Source of the DNA: Helcococcus kunzii ATCC 51366 | GTDB taxonomy: Bacteria > Bacillota > Clostridia > Tissierellales > Peptoniphilaceae | Reading direction: 5' to 3' | Assembly (NCBI RefSeq): GCF_000245755.1 | Contig: NZ_JH601088.1 | Coordinates: 21,829 to 85,828, forward strand | DNA length: 64,000 bases | Shown: one piece after another, positions 1-7,990 of the stretch | How positions within the stretch are numbered: position 1 is the stretch's first letter | How the letters are laid out: each line of letters opens with the position of its first letter | Position numbers and translations under genes: made by a program | The notes under the pieces: generated by a model | The model's database searches: none | What the model was told of the DNA's origin: nothing | What the model saw: the letters and a program-made list of their open reading frames with translations, nothing else

Positions 1-202
1 TTTCTGCTCCGGTTCGCGCTTCGCGCGAAATTCCTCGCGATGAAAGACTTTCAGAAAAATCGATAAGGGTGTGTGGGTTTGAGTTTGGTTTGCTCGGGCT
101 TGTGCCCTCGAAAGGGGATGTGTCTGGATGACACTTTGAGTGGTATAAGAATTGGTGTGATTCGGGCTGGTGAGTTAGAATATTATAAAAAATTTTGATG
201 GG
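1..202. other. G/T-rich non-coding block preceding dyad array A
   Basis: No convincing gene is seen. Bases 13-29 form a perfect GC-rich hairpin (TTCGCGC, loop TTC, GCGCGAA), possibly the tail of something upstream of the window. From about 60 to 180 the plus strand is rich in G and T and poor in C, unlike the AT-rich sequence after it. Similar strand-biased blocks lie at one end of the other dyad arrays in this window, so this may be the proximal part of the same kind of element. Confidence 0.5.
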
Positions 203-549
203 ACGATGATAAATGCGAAAGGCAAAAATATCATCGTATAAAAATGAGTGATCGGACGAGGATAATCGTAAAATACGAAAATATCCTCGTATAAAAAAGA
301 GTAAATGGACGATGATAAATGCGAAAAACAAAAATATCATCGTATAGAATTGAGTGCGTGAACGATGATAATCGTGAGAATCGAAAAAATCCTCGTTCAA
401 AAGCTAAAAAAACTACGAAGATAATTGCGAAAAACGAAAAAATCCTCGTTCAAAAGCTAAAAAAACTACGATGATAAATGCGAAAAAAAATCCTCGTCCG
501 AAAGCAAAAATCCTACGAGGATAATTGTAAAAATGAAGAAAATCCTCGT
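203..549. repeat. Dyad array A: seven palindromes, 53-bp period
   Basis: Seven units start at 203, 256, 309, 362, 415, 468 and 515. Six are 35 bp long and one (468-497) is 30 bp. Each opens with ACGATGAT, ACGAGGAT or ACGAAGAT and closes with ATCATCGT or ATCCTCGT. Units 1, 2, 3 and 7 have matching arms, so the variable arm base has changed on both sides. The 17-18 bp linkers are also partly conserved. Five successive spacings are exactly 53 bp and the last is 47. Confidence 0.9.
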
Positions 550-982
550 TCAAACTCCAATAATTCTAATATCACCAGCAGGAAAGCAAAGAAAATTCTT
601 GTAATTTCAAAATTTATTAGGAATTTCCAAAAAAATTTACAATTTTTCTAATAAAAGGTAAAACTTCAACCGCTTCCATTATTACTCATGCTATTTTCCA
701 CAAATAATATTCCCATAATCTCGCATTACTACAATTCGAAACACAATCTATTCCTTAAAAATAACTATTCATTCCTAAATCCATAAATTATTAAATAAAA
801 TTTTATTAATGGAATCAAAATTAATAATATATTTTGTATGGATGAAATTTAAATTATATTCAATATTGCAAATTCAAATCATATATTTTTAATCCTATTT
901 TAAAAAATAGGTTATTTTTTAAAATAGATATATGATAAAATGGGTTAAATCTAAAATATGGTCAAGATGTGGAGGTTGGGTG
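550..982. other. AT-rich intergenic stretch
   Basis: Very AT-rich sequence between dyad array A and the broken Fic gene. I see no open reading frame, clear hairpin terminator or repeat. It presumably holds the Fic promoter, but no -35/-10 pair stands out from the AT background. The ribosome site GGAGG at 971-975 belongs to the Fic start at 983. Confidence 0.5.
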
Positions 983-1891
983 ATGATTAATAAACATTAT
1001 TTATTGTCTAAGTTTAGATATGTTGCTAAAGACAAGGAAAGATTTAAAGGTTTAAGTCATGAAGAGATTATTGAATATGAGTACAAAAATAGGATAGAGT
1101 CATCTTCTGCCATTATAATTAATTTTAATATTCATCCTTTTTCAAAAACTAAACAAATTCGTCTATTGGATGAAAAATATCCTTTATTTTTTATGTTGTT
1201 ACCTGAACATTTAGCTATGATTCAGGAAATTAATAATAAGTCAAAACAGATAGCGGAAAGGTTAGATTTATTACCTGCGGCTGCGAAGGAAAAAATTAGT
1301 TTTTCTCATTTAGTTACAGAGATAAAAAGTAGTAATGATATTGAAGGGGTTAAATCGACAAGGAAAGAGTTAGAGGACGCGATTAATGCTAGAAATACTA
1401 GTAAGGATTTAAGATTTAAAAGTACTATCAAACAATATTTGAGAACTTTGTATTCTGAAAAACCATATATTTATGATTTGAAGGAAATTTGAAAGTTATA
1501 CGATAATATTGTATTAGAGGAAATTGAAAAAGAGAATTATCCTGATGGTAGATTATTTAGAAAAAATGAAGTTTCTATATCGAATTTATTATATGGAGAA
1601 AAGGTTCATGTAGGGGATAGTAATGAGGAAGAGATTACTGAAGATTTAACTAAGCTTTTATCTTATATGAATGAAGAGGATGAGTCTTATATTATTAAGG
1701 CGATTGTTTCTCATTATATTTTTGAGTATATTCATCCTTTTTATGATGGGAATGGAAGACTGGGGAGATATTTATTAAGTTCATACTTGGCATATAAGCT
1801 TGATCCATTTTCTGCATTGTCTATTTCTGAGGCGATAAAAAATAATAAGAATAAGTATGGTGATATTTTTTCTGAAGTTACCTATTTTTGA
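983..1891 (+). pseudogene. Fic-family AMP-transferase, interrupted
   Basis: A Fic protein split by an in-frame TGA at 1490-1492 and cut short by TGA at 1889; both halves are in the same frame. The start at 983 is chosen because GGAGG lies 8 bases upstream, although the frame is open further 5'. The first half has a Fic N-terminal region with the inhibitory-helix motif SSNDIEG (S/T-xxx-E-G). The second half has an intact catalytic loop HPFYDGNGRLGR, with the His base and the anion-binding GNGR. The family transfers AMP from ATP to hydroxyl groups of target proteins. The first TGA falls where relatives usually have Arg before LYD, consistent with a point mutation. Readthrough would be needed for activity, so it is probably inactive. 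Confidence 0.8.
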
Positions 1892-2035
1892 TTAAGGATT
1901 TTGTGAAATAGATGCGAGAATAAAATTGACGATAAGCTGTTTTATAATTTTTGGTTTCAAGTTAATCTTCAATGTTGTACAATAAATAATAGTCTATAAT
2001 ATATTTATAGACAAATAATAATTAAGGAAGAAAAT

Positions 2036-2920
2036 ATGTTAGATATAATAAAAGTAATTATACTTAGTATAATTGAAGGAATTACAGAGTTTTTGCCGGT
2101 TTCATCAACTGGTCATATGATTTTAGCGAATGAATTTGTGAATTTGGAGCCAAAGGCTTTTTCTGATACATTTATGGTCATTATTCAATTAGGAGCTATA
2201 TTGGCGGTAATTGCAATTTATTTTAATAGGTTAAGTCCTTTTGGAAAAGATAAATTGGATGGAGGGGCATATCCTCAAAAAGTAGAGCAAATGTCAGGGT
2301 GGACAAAGTTTGTCAATAAGCTTTATTATTGGTTTAATCACAATGAAACAGTAGAGTTGTGGAAAAAGGTAATTGTAGCAGTGATACCAGCAGCGGTGTT
2401 AGGTGTGCTATTTGACGATAAGATTGAAGGATTGCTATTTTTCCCAATCCCTGTGGCGATTGCGTTGATATTTTATGGTATCGTGATTATATTTTTAGAA
2501 GAAAGAAATAAGAGCAAGGCAAATTATAAATTTACTGATGTTATGCAATTGAGCTATAAGACAGCACTTCTAATCGGACTATTTCAAGTGCTTGCGATGT
2601 GGCCAGGGACATCTAGATCAGCCGCAACCATTATAGGTGGTATGATTTTAGGATTAAATAGGAAAACAGCGGCAGACTTTTCATTCTTCTTAGCCATTCC
2701 TACTATGCTTGGTGCAACTTTGTTGAAAGTTGTGAAGGCTGGGGCAATGACAGGTGCACAATGGGGGCTAATCGCTTTAGGATTTGTGTTGTCATTTATT
2801 GTGGCTTATGTCGTTATTAAGAAATTCTTGGCATACATTCAAAAGAATGATTTCAAGGTGTTTGGTTACTATAGAATAGTTTTAGGGATTTTAGTTTTAC
2901 TTTATTTCTTAGTGTTCTAA
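2036..2920 (+). CDS. uppP: Undecaprenyl-diphosphatase UppP (BacA)
   Basis: Integral membrane enzyme that dephosphorylates undecaprenyl pyrophosphate to recycle the lipid carrier for peptidoglycan and other envelope polymers; its level affects bacitracin tolerance. Both family signatures are present: EGITEFLPVSSTGHMIL near residue 15 and PGTSRSAATI near residue 192. Several hydrophobic segments span the remainder. At 294 residues it is slightly longer than the E. coli enzyme because of a hydrophilic insert around residues 70-110. An AAGGAAGAAA ribosome site precedes the ATG. It is followed after 22 bases by an unknown membrane-anchored gene on the same strand, probably co-transcribed. Confidence 0.95.
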   Translation: MLDIIKVIILSIIEGITEFLPVSSTGHMILANEFVNLEPKAFSDTFMVIIQLGAILAVIAIYFNRLSPFGKDKLDGGAYPQKVEQMSGWTKFVNKLYYWFNHNETVELWKKVIVAVIPAAVLGVLFDDKIEGLLFFPIPVAIALIFYGIVIIFLEERNKSKANYKFTDVMQLSYKTALLIGLFQVLAMWPGTSRSAATIIGGMILGLNRKTAADFSFFLAIPTMLGATLLKVVKAGAMTGAQWGLIALGFVLSFIVAYVVIKKFLAYIQKNDFKVFGYYRIVLGILVLLYFLVF

Positions 2921-2942
2921 AATAAATTTAGGTGGAGTTGAC

Positions 2943-3974
2943 ATGGATAGAAGAAGAACCATCAAAAGACGTAAAAGAAAGATAAATCTTAATGCTTTTA
3001 GGATTCTGTTGATCGCTATTTTGGCGCTTGTACTGTTTTTTGTTATTAAAATTTATCAATTTAATAATTTAGATTCTAAAGTGGAAACTTTCAATGTGGA
3101 CTTCACTAAAGAAACAAATAATATTGGTGTGCTAAACAATAAATACTATAAGATTGATAATGGCGTGTTTAGTGCAAATACTGAGAATGGTGAACAGTTT
3201 AAAATAAATGTGTTGGATATCAATAAAGTGATTTATGATAAATATATTTATTTAGTGGAAAATTCTGGTCGTATCCGATTACTTAACCGAAATGATGGTA
3301 AAGAGTTAAAGAAGGTTAAGCTTGATAAAAGTATTGAGAGTATCGAGAAAAATGGTGATAATTTAATTGTTTATCATCCAGACAAAGTGAGCGTTTTAAG
3401 TGATAAGCTTGAAAAAGTGAATGAAGTTTCAGATTTGAGAAATCCAATAAAGTACGATTTTACAGATACGAAGGAAGCCATTCTTGAGATGGATTTGAGT
3501 GATGGTGTAGTGTCTTCCATTTTTACTGTAAAGAATAATGACAATACGCAGTTTTCCATTTCAAGTTCAAATGAAGTATTTCTTTTTACAAAAATTATTG
3601 ATGATAATACTATTATGGTTTCAAATAGCTACATTTACTTAATTAATGGAAATAGTGTTGTAAAGAAAATATTATTAAAAGATATTTCGGCGATTGATTT
3701 TAATTATGAACAATTGGCTGTTGTAGACGATAAACAGCTAATAATATTTGATAAGAATTTGGAAGAGATTGATAAAAAGACAATAGGAGTGGATGCTGAC
3801 AAGTTGTCCATTCGTAAAAACTCGATAGTAGCGATTGGAAATGAAAAATTGTTTGTATATGAAAATGGAAATGTTATTGATGCTGATATAGGCGGAGTTG
3901 TAAATTGGTTTGAGAATGATCAAGTCTTTTATACGATATTCCTTGATAAAATTGTTAAGGTAAATGCATATTAA
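2943..3974 (+). CDS. Membrane-anchored protein of unknown function, possible beta-propeller
   Basis: 343 residues. The N terminus is very basic (RRRTIKRRKRK), followed by one hydrophobic segment at about 20-42, predicting a cytoplasmic stub, one membrane anchor and a large external domain. The rest is rich in short strand-like runs with repeated Asp/Asn-Gly turns (for example LLNRNDGKELKK and IYLINGNSVV), which suggests a beta-propeller. It may belong to the DUF5711 group, but I cannot confirm this. It sits between uppP and an mscS-like gene at short spacing (the next ATG is 12 bases after its stop), so an envelope-related role is likely. No catalytic motif is visible. Confidence 0.6.
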   Translation: MDRRRTIKRRKRKINLNAFRILLIAILALVLFFVIKIYQFNNLDSKVETFNVDFTKETNNIGVLNNKYYKIDNGVFSANTENGEQFKINVLDINKVIYDKYIYLVENSGRIRLLNRNDGKELKKVKLDKSIESIEKNGDNLIVYHPDKVSVLSDKLEKVNEVSDLRNPIKYDFTDTKEAILEMDLSDGVVSSIFTVKNNDNTQFSISSSNEVFLFTKIIDDNTIMVSNSYIYLINGNSVVKKILLKDISAIDFNYEQLAVVDDKQLIIFDKNLEEIDKKTIGVDADKLSIRKNSIVAIGNEKLFVYENGNVIDADIGGVVNWFENDQVFYTIFLDKIVKVNAY

Positions 3975-3986
3975 AGGAGGAATGGC

Positions 3987-4787
3987 ATGGATGAAATACA
4001 AGGTTTTATAAATGGTCAAAATTTACTATCGAAATTAATTAAGGTTCTTATCATACTTGTAGTCTTTGTTTTAATAAAGAGAATTATTCAAAATGTGTTT
4101 GATACAAGGATTGAATCAAAACTAGAAAATGGTAAAAATAATGAAAAGAAAAAGACAGTTTTTTCATTAGTCAAGAGTATAATAAATTTTGTTTTGTATT
4201 TTATCGCAATCACCTATATATTGAATGTGTTTAATATAAATACCTCTTCAATCATTGCGGTTGCTGGGGTTGGTGGTATGGCTATAGCATTCGCATCAAA
4301 ATCACTAATCGAAGATGTGATTTCTGGTGCTATCATAATCATGGAAAATCAATTCAATATTGGAGATTTGGTTACAATTAAAGATACAACAGCGACCGTG
4401 AAAAATGTTGGCTTGAGAGTGACAAAACTTGAAGATATTGATGGCAGAGAGATAATCATTCCAAATGGAGAAATCAATAAAGTAATAAATTATTCTATTA
4501 ATGACATGAGGGCTACGGTTACAGTATACATTTCAGACAATAAGCCTTACGAATATGTTGAAAAAGCCTTAGATAGAGCTTGCGAAACGGTCTATTCTCA
4601 AAATAACAACATTACAAAACCTGAAATTTGGGGCATCGAAGAACTTGACTGTATGGGATATCAAGTCTTAATTGCTGCAAAAGTTCCAAATGGTAAGCAA
4701 TGGGAAATTCAACGTGAGATTAGAAGAGAAATAGTCAGAGAATTACAAAATGCAAACATTTCATTTGCGAGATTGTTAAAGGATTAA
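3987..4787 (+). CDS. MscS-family small-conductance mechanosensitive channel
   Basis: Homologue of the MscS channel, which opens under membrane tension to release osmolytes during hypo-osmotic shock. 266 residues with hydrophobic segments near 16-34 and 65-85. The pore helix follows (AGVGGMAIAFASKSLIEDV), with the Gly/Ala packing pattern typical of TM3. The beta domain follows with NIGDLVTI and the IPNGEINKVINYS stretch of the family. An AAAGGAGG ribosome site precedes the start. The next gene (DUF951) begins two bases after the stop, so the two are translationally linked. Confidence 0.93.
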   Translation: MDEIQGFINGQNLLSKLIKVLIILVVFVLIKRIIQNVFDTRIESKLENGKNNEKKKTVFSLVKSIINFVLYFIAITYILNVFNINTSSIIAVAGVGGMAIAFASKSLIEDVISGAIIIMENQFNIGDLVTIKDTTATVKNVGLRVTKLEDIDGREIIIPNGEINKVINYSINDMRATVTVYISDNKPYEYVEKALDRACETVYSQNNNITKPEIWGIEELDCMGYQVLIAAKVPNGKQWEIQREIRREIVRELQNANISFARLLKD

Positions 4788-4789
4788 TA

Positions 4790-5011
4790 ATGCAATATAT
4801 TTTAGGCGACATAGTAAAATTAAAAAAAGGTCACGCCTGTGGAGAAAACAAATGGAGAGTACTCCGTACTGGTGTGGACTTCAAATTAGAATGTCTAGGC
4901 TGCAATAGAATCATCTGGATGAAACGAATAGATTTCAATAAAAGCGTGAGAAAAATTCTAGATGAAAATGGAAAATATGTTTCTGTCGTAAATTTTGAGA
5001 GGGAATTGTAG
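4790..5011 (+). CDS. DUF951 family small protein
   Basis: 73-residue protein with the DUF951 pattern: GDIVKLKKGHACGENKW, then VLRTGVDFKLECLGCNR and an Arg/Lys-rich tail. Two Cys in CLGC plus one in HACG could bind metal or nucleic acid. The family is widespread in Firmicutes, usually beside an MscS-like channel and often before the ychF GTPase gene; here ychF is absent. The function is unknown. Spacing of two bases from mscS indicates one transcript, ended by the terminator at 5085-5137. Confidence 0.85.
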   Translation: MQYILGDIVKLKKGHACGENKWRVLRTGVDFKLECLGCNRIIWMKRIDFNKSVRKILDENGKYVSVVNFEREL

Positions 5012-5084
5012 AGATGGACGGTGCTTGTAATCTAGCACTGTTTTGAGTATGGTAATAAGTTACATCAATATCTGTTAAAAGGTT

Positions 5085-5137
5085 CGTCCATATGTGTTTT
5101 AAGGAAACTTACATTACATATGGATGGGTCTTTTTTT
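5085..5137 (+). terminator. Rho-independent terminator after the uppP-mscS-DUF951 run
   Basis: Arms TCCATATGT (5087-5095) and ACATATGGA (5116-5124) form a 9-bp stem followed by seven T residues from 5131. It closes the transcript that began at or before uppP. Confidence 0.85.
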
Positions 5138-5234
5138 ATTTAAAGGTTACAAATTGTAATAAAGATATTAAAGTTTTGAAATACGTTTACTTATATTATT
5201 TTTATTTGTTAAAATGAAGATATAGGAGGAGCAT

Positions 5235-5696
5235 ATGAAAAAAATCATATTACTAATTTGTATGTTAATTTTTGTAACTGGTTGTACATCTGGAAATAAA
5301 GGCGTTGGCACAAAGGAAACAGGAAAAACAATTGAAATATTAGAGACGAAATCAGAAACTCCGGATATTGAATTAGAAGTTAAAGTGAAAGACTTTGCAC
5401 TATTTGACACAACATTCAAAAATAATTCAAATAATAACTATTTAACTGGTTGGGGATGGGATTTCTTCTATAGAAAGAACAATAAAGACGAATGGAAAAA
5501 TATTACTCCTGATAAATATGAAGTGACCGATGAAGGTGTAAATATTACAAAAGATAAAGATTTGAAACAAGAAATTAATTTCTCAGAAACTTTTAATAAA
5601 AAGGAATTCGATGCAGGTGAATACAAGCTTGTAAAAACTATTATGAATGACAAAAATGAAGATAAACAAGTATATTTTACATTTTTAGTTAAATAA
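5235..5696 (+). CDS. Small lipoprotein, paralogue 1 of a tandem pair
   Basis: 153 residues with a lipoprotein signal peptide (MKKIILLICMLIFVTGC, lipobox VTGC, Cys17), so it should be anchored to the outer face of the membrane. The mature part has Trp/Tyr-rich strands (GWGWDFFYRKNNKDEW) and a C-terminal AGEYKLVKT stretch like bacterial Ig-like domains (Big_14 type); this is a tentative match. AGGAGG lies 7 bases before the ATG. The next gene encodes a paralogue: a 50-base run within codons 27-43 is identical between the two, whereas the rest has diverged, pointing to duplication or gene conversion. Function unknown. Confidence 0.75.
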   Translation: MKKIILLICMLIFVTGCTSGNKGVGTKETGKTIEILETKSETPDIELEVKVKDFALFDTTFKNNSNNNYLTGWGWDFFYRKNNKDEWKNITPDKYEVTDEGVNITKDKDLKQEINFSETFNKKEFDAGEYKLVKTIMNDKNEDKQVYFTFLVK

Positions 5697-5774
5697 CAAC
5701 CTCTAGATATTTCTGAAATTCATTTTGAACCTATGTTCATGACATATCGGGTAAAAATAACATAGGAGGTAAAA

Positions 5775-6233
5775 ATGAAGAAAATAATATTATTAATTTG
5801 TATGTTAATATTTGTAACTGGCTGCTCGTCGGGCGGCAAAGAAGACGGTACGAAAGAAACAGGAAAAACAATTGAAATATTAGAGACGAAATCAGAAACT
5901 CCGGACGTTGAACTAAAAGCAGAAAGCAAGGAATTTGCTTTAATCAATATTACTTATGCTAACAAATCAGAGAAAGATTATTACACTGGTAAAGGTTGGA
6001 AGTACTATTACAGAAAAGATGATAAGTCAGAATGGGAAGAACTAGTCCCTGAAAATTACAAAGTTACACAAGAAGGACTTGCTATCAAGGCAGGCAAAGA
6101 TTTTAATCAAGAATTAAATCTTACAGAAATATTTAAAGGAAAAGAGTTAGAAAAAGGTGAATATAAAGCTGAAAACATAGTATCAGCCAAAGAAGAACAG
6201 AAGAAAGTAGAATTTACATTCAAAATACAATAA
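5775..6233 (+). CDS. Small lipoprotein, paralogue 2 of a tandem pair
   Basis: 152 residues, paralogous to the preceding gene. It has the same signal peptide and lipobox (VTGC) and the same linker (KETGKTIEILETKSETPD). The external domain is more diverged, with aligned features such as GKGWKYYYRKDDKSEWEEL and KGEYKAENI. AGGAGG precedes the start by 6 bases. It is 78 bases from its neighbour, and a strong terminator follows. An Ig-like fold is likely but the role is unknown; presumably it is exposed on the outer face of the membrane. Confidence 0.75.
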   Translation: MKKIILLICMLIFVTGCSSGGKEDGTKETGKTIEILETKSETPDVELKAESKEFALINITYANKSEKDYYTGKGWKYYYRKDDKSEWEELVPENYKVTQEGLAIKAGKDFNQELNLTEIFKGKELEKGEYKAENIVSAKEEQKKVEFTFKIQ

Positions 6234-6244
6234 TTGAAAAATGT

Positions 6245-6275
6245 AGACCATTGCAATTTTGCAATGGTCTTTTTA
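6245..6275 (+). terminator. Terminator after the lipoprotein pair
   Basis: AGACCATTGCA and TGCAATGGTCT pair perfectly around a four-base loop and are followed by TTTTT. This is a strong intrinsic terminator and separates the lipoproteins from dyad array B/C. Confidence 0.9.
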
Positions 6276-6385
6276 TGTGACAATTTAGCGTTTTGAGAAA
6301 TGCTTGGTATGTAGATTTGTTAATAGCTAATACTTTATACACCTTTTGTCATAATATGCGATTTATGTATATATTCAAAAAAAAT

Positions 6386-6887
6386 TTATCCATAAATTTC
6401 AATTTTCCTATTGTATGTATAAAATTTTTGAAAAATTTATCCATAATCTGTTAATTTTGGGTGGTATGTGTATAATTTCAGAAGCACTGTTATACACATC
6501 TCGTGTAATTTAGAGGATATATGTATAAAATTCGGAAAAATTTATACATAAATTAAAAAAAGATGATTTAATGTATATGATAAATTTTATTTTATACATA
6601 CATTCCCAATAAGTGCAATTTATGTATAAAAGTTTGAAAAGACAACACATTTCACTGTTTTTATCTAAACTGTGTTGTCTTTTATAAGAAAAATTCAACA
6701 CATCTTGGGGCTTTTTATTAAGTTGTGTTGTCTCGACTGTTGTATTTTCAGCACATTTAATAATTCTATCCAAACCGTGTTGTCTTTTTGTATGAAGAAC
6801 TCAACACACTTCGTCAATCTTAAAGGGATGTGTGGTCTCTAGCAATGCGTGTTCAACACATTCTGCCAATATCTGCAAAATGTGTTG
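6386..6887. repeat. Dyad array B then C: ten palindromes, 50-53 bp period
   Basis: Five units of family B open with TTATCCAT, TTATACAC or TTATACAT and close with ATGTATAA or near variants; they start at 6386, 6437, 6490, 6542 and 6592. Five units of family C have arms CAACACA and TGTGTTG and start at 6643, 6696, 6749, 6802 and 6854. The spacing stays 50-53 bp across the family switch. Arm interiors and linkers vary. Short reading frames inside the array (for example 6830-7024) look like by-products. The array lies between convergent genes. Confidence 0.9.
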
Positions 6888-7011
6888 TTCCCCATAAGTT
6901 CAAATCTGAAAAAGCCTGCCCCTCACCACAAAATTCCAAGTCAAACTTCCGTAATATAAAAATCCAAACCTCATCCTCCCAACAAATTCCGACAACACAA
7001 ACTCAACACTC
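6888..7011. other. C-rich, G-poor non-coding block beside array B/C
   Basis: The plus strand is rich in C and A and nearly lacks G, so the minus strand is G/T-rich. A reading frame runs through it but has no ribosome site, no family resemblance and a composition unlike real genes here. It corresponds in position and polarity to the G-rich blocks next to the other arrays. Confidence 0.55.
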
Positions 7012-7045
7012 CAAAAAAAAGTAGAATGCTACTTTGTAGCATTCC
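7012..7045 (-). terminator. Terminator of the pncB-pfkB operon
   Basis: On the minus strand GAATGCTAC and GTAGCATTC form a hairpin (7024-7044) followed by a run of T (complement of 7012-7020). It ends the minus-strand transcript from pncB and the PfkB-like gene. Confidence 0.85.
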
Positions 7046-7054
7046 ACTATATCT

Positions 7055-7981
7055 CTATAATTCTATTTCTTCGACAACTGTTTTTTCGTGAACTTCTTTT
7101 GTTAGTTCTATGTCGGCTAGGTCTTCGACGAAGGCTGTTGCGGATCCTGCGGCTGCTGCCATTTTGTAGGATTCGATGATGTCTTGTTTTCTCATGTAGA
7201 TGCTTAGGAATCCGGCGATCATTGCCGGTCTTGAGTTAAAGGAGTTTATTTCTTTGCCTTCAACACCGTATGAACGGTAAGCTTCGCCTTTATCTGTAAA
7301 TAGGTATGAGCCTTCGGCACCCACTGAAACGATGACATTTTTTGCTCCGGCTTCGATACTTTTCTTACCGTATTTTATGATGTCTGATTCTGTGTTGATT
7401 TTTTCTAGTCCGAACATTTTTGCAAGGTCTTCTATATTTGGTTTGATTAGAAGTGGTCTGTATTTTGCAAGGTCTAATAATCTTTCTGCTGGGACGTCTA
7501 TTACAAATTCTGCTTTGTTGGCGTTGCAGATTTCAGCTATTCTTGTGTAGATGTCGTCATCGATGTTGTTTGGGATTGAGCCTCCCATTACTACTACGTC
7601 GCCTTCTTGTATTCTTGAAAGGAAAAATAGTAAGGCTTCTAATTTTTCATTTGGAATGGATGGATTTACTCCCACAAGTGTAAATTGCTTGTCATCTGTT
7701 CTTAATCTTGTGTTGATTCTTGAGCTATCTTCTACTTCGATGAAGAAATGATCTTCTTTGTTTTCTTCAAACCAATGTTTAATGAAGCTTCCTGGATAAC
7801 CACCGATGAAACCTGTAGCATAACTTGGAATGCCTAGATTGTGTAGCATTCTGGAAATGTTTACGCCCTTACCACCAGCATATCTATGGGTGGAGTTGGA
7901 GATAGTATAGCCTGCTTCTTCAAATTTATCTGATGTGTAAATTATATCCAAAGAAGGATTTAATGTAACTGTGTAAATCAT
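7055..7981 (-). CDS. PfkB-family sugar kinase-like protein lacking the GAGD motif
   Basis: 308 residues, close to the 1-phosphofructokinase/LacC branch of the PfkB family, which phosphorylates sugar phosphates with ATP. The N-terminal NPSLDIIY, the substrate-site AGGKGVNISRML and the KPNIEDL and VSVGAEGSYLFT stretches are all present. The C-terminal signature that should read like VGAGDSMVAGF is instead FNSRPAMIAGF, so the anion-hole glycines and the catalytic Asp are missing. Reading the other two frames over this stretch does not restore the motif, so it is not a simple frameshift. TAAGGAG precedes the ATG, which lies 9 bases after pncB. It may be inactive, regulatory, or act on another substrate. 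Confidence 0.8.
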   Translation of the reverse strand: MIYTVTLNPSLDIIYTSDKFEEAGYTISNSTHRYAGGKGVNISRMLHNLGIPSYATGFIGGYPGSFIKHWFEENKEDHFFIEVEDSSRINTRLRTDDKQFTLVGVNPSIPNEKLEALLFFLSRIQEGDVVVMGGSIPNNIDDDIYTRIAEICNANKAEFVIDVPAERLLDLAKYRPLLIKPNIEDLAKMFGLEKINTESDIIKYGKKSIEAGAKNVIVSVGAEGSYLFTDKGEAYRSYGVEGKEINSFNSRPAMIAGFLSIYMRKQDIIESYKMAAAAGSATAFVEDLADIELTKEVHEKTVVEEIEL

Positions 7982-7990
7982 TGTCGCTCC

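Noticed and set aside
203..549. CRISPR array
   Set aside because: Repeats are short arms in alternating orientation, linkers are themselves partly repeated, spacers would be only 17-18 bp, and no cas genes are in the window.
6830..7024. Small protein gene in the C-rich block
   Set aside because: No ribosome site, begins inside dyad units, composition unlike genes here; explained by base skew.
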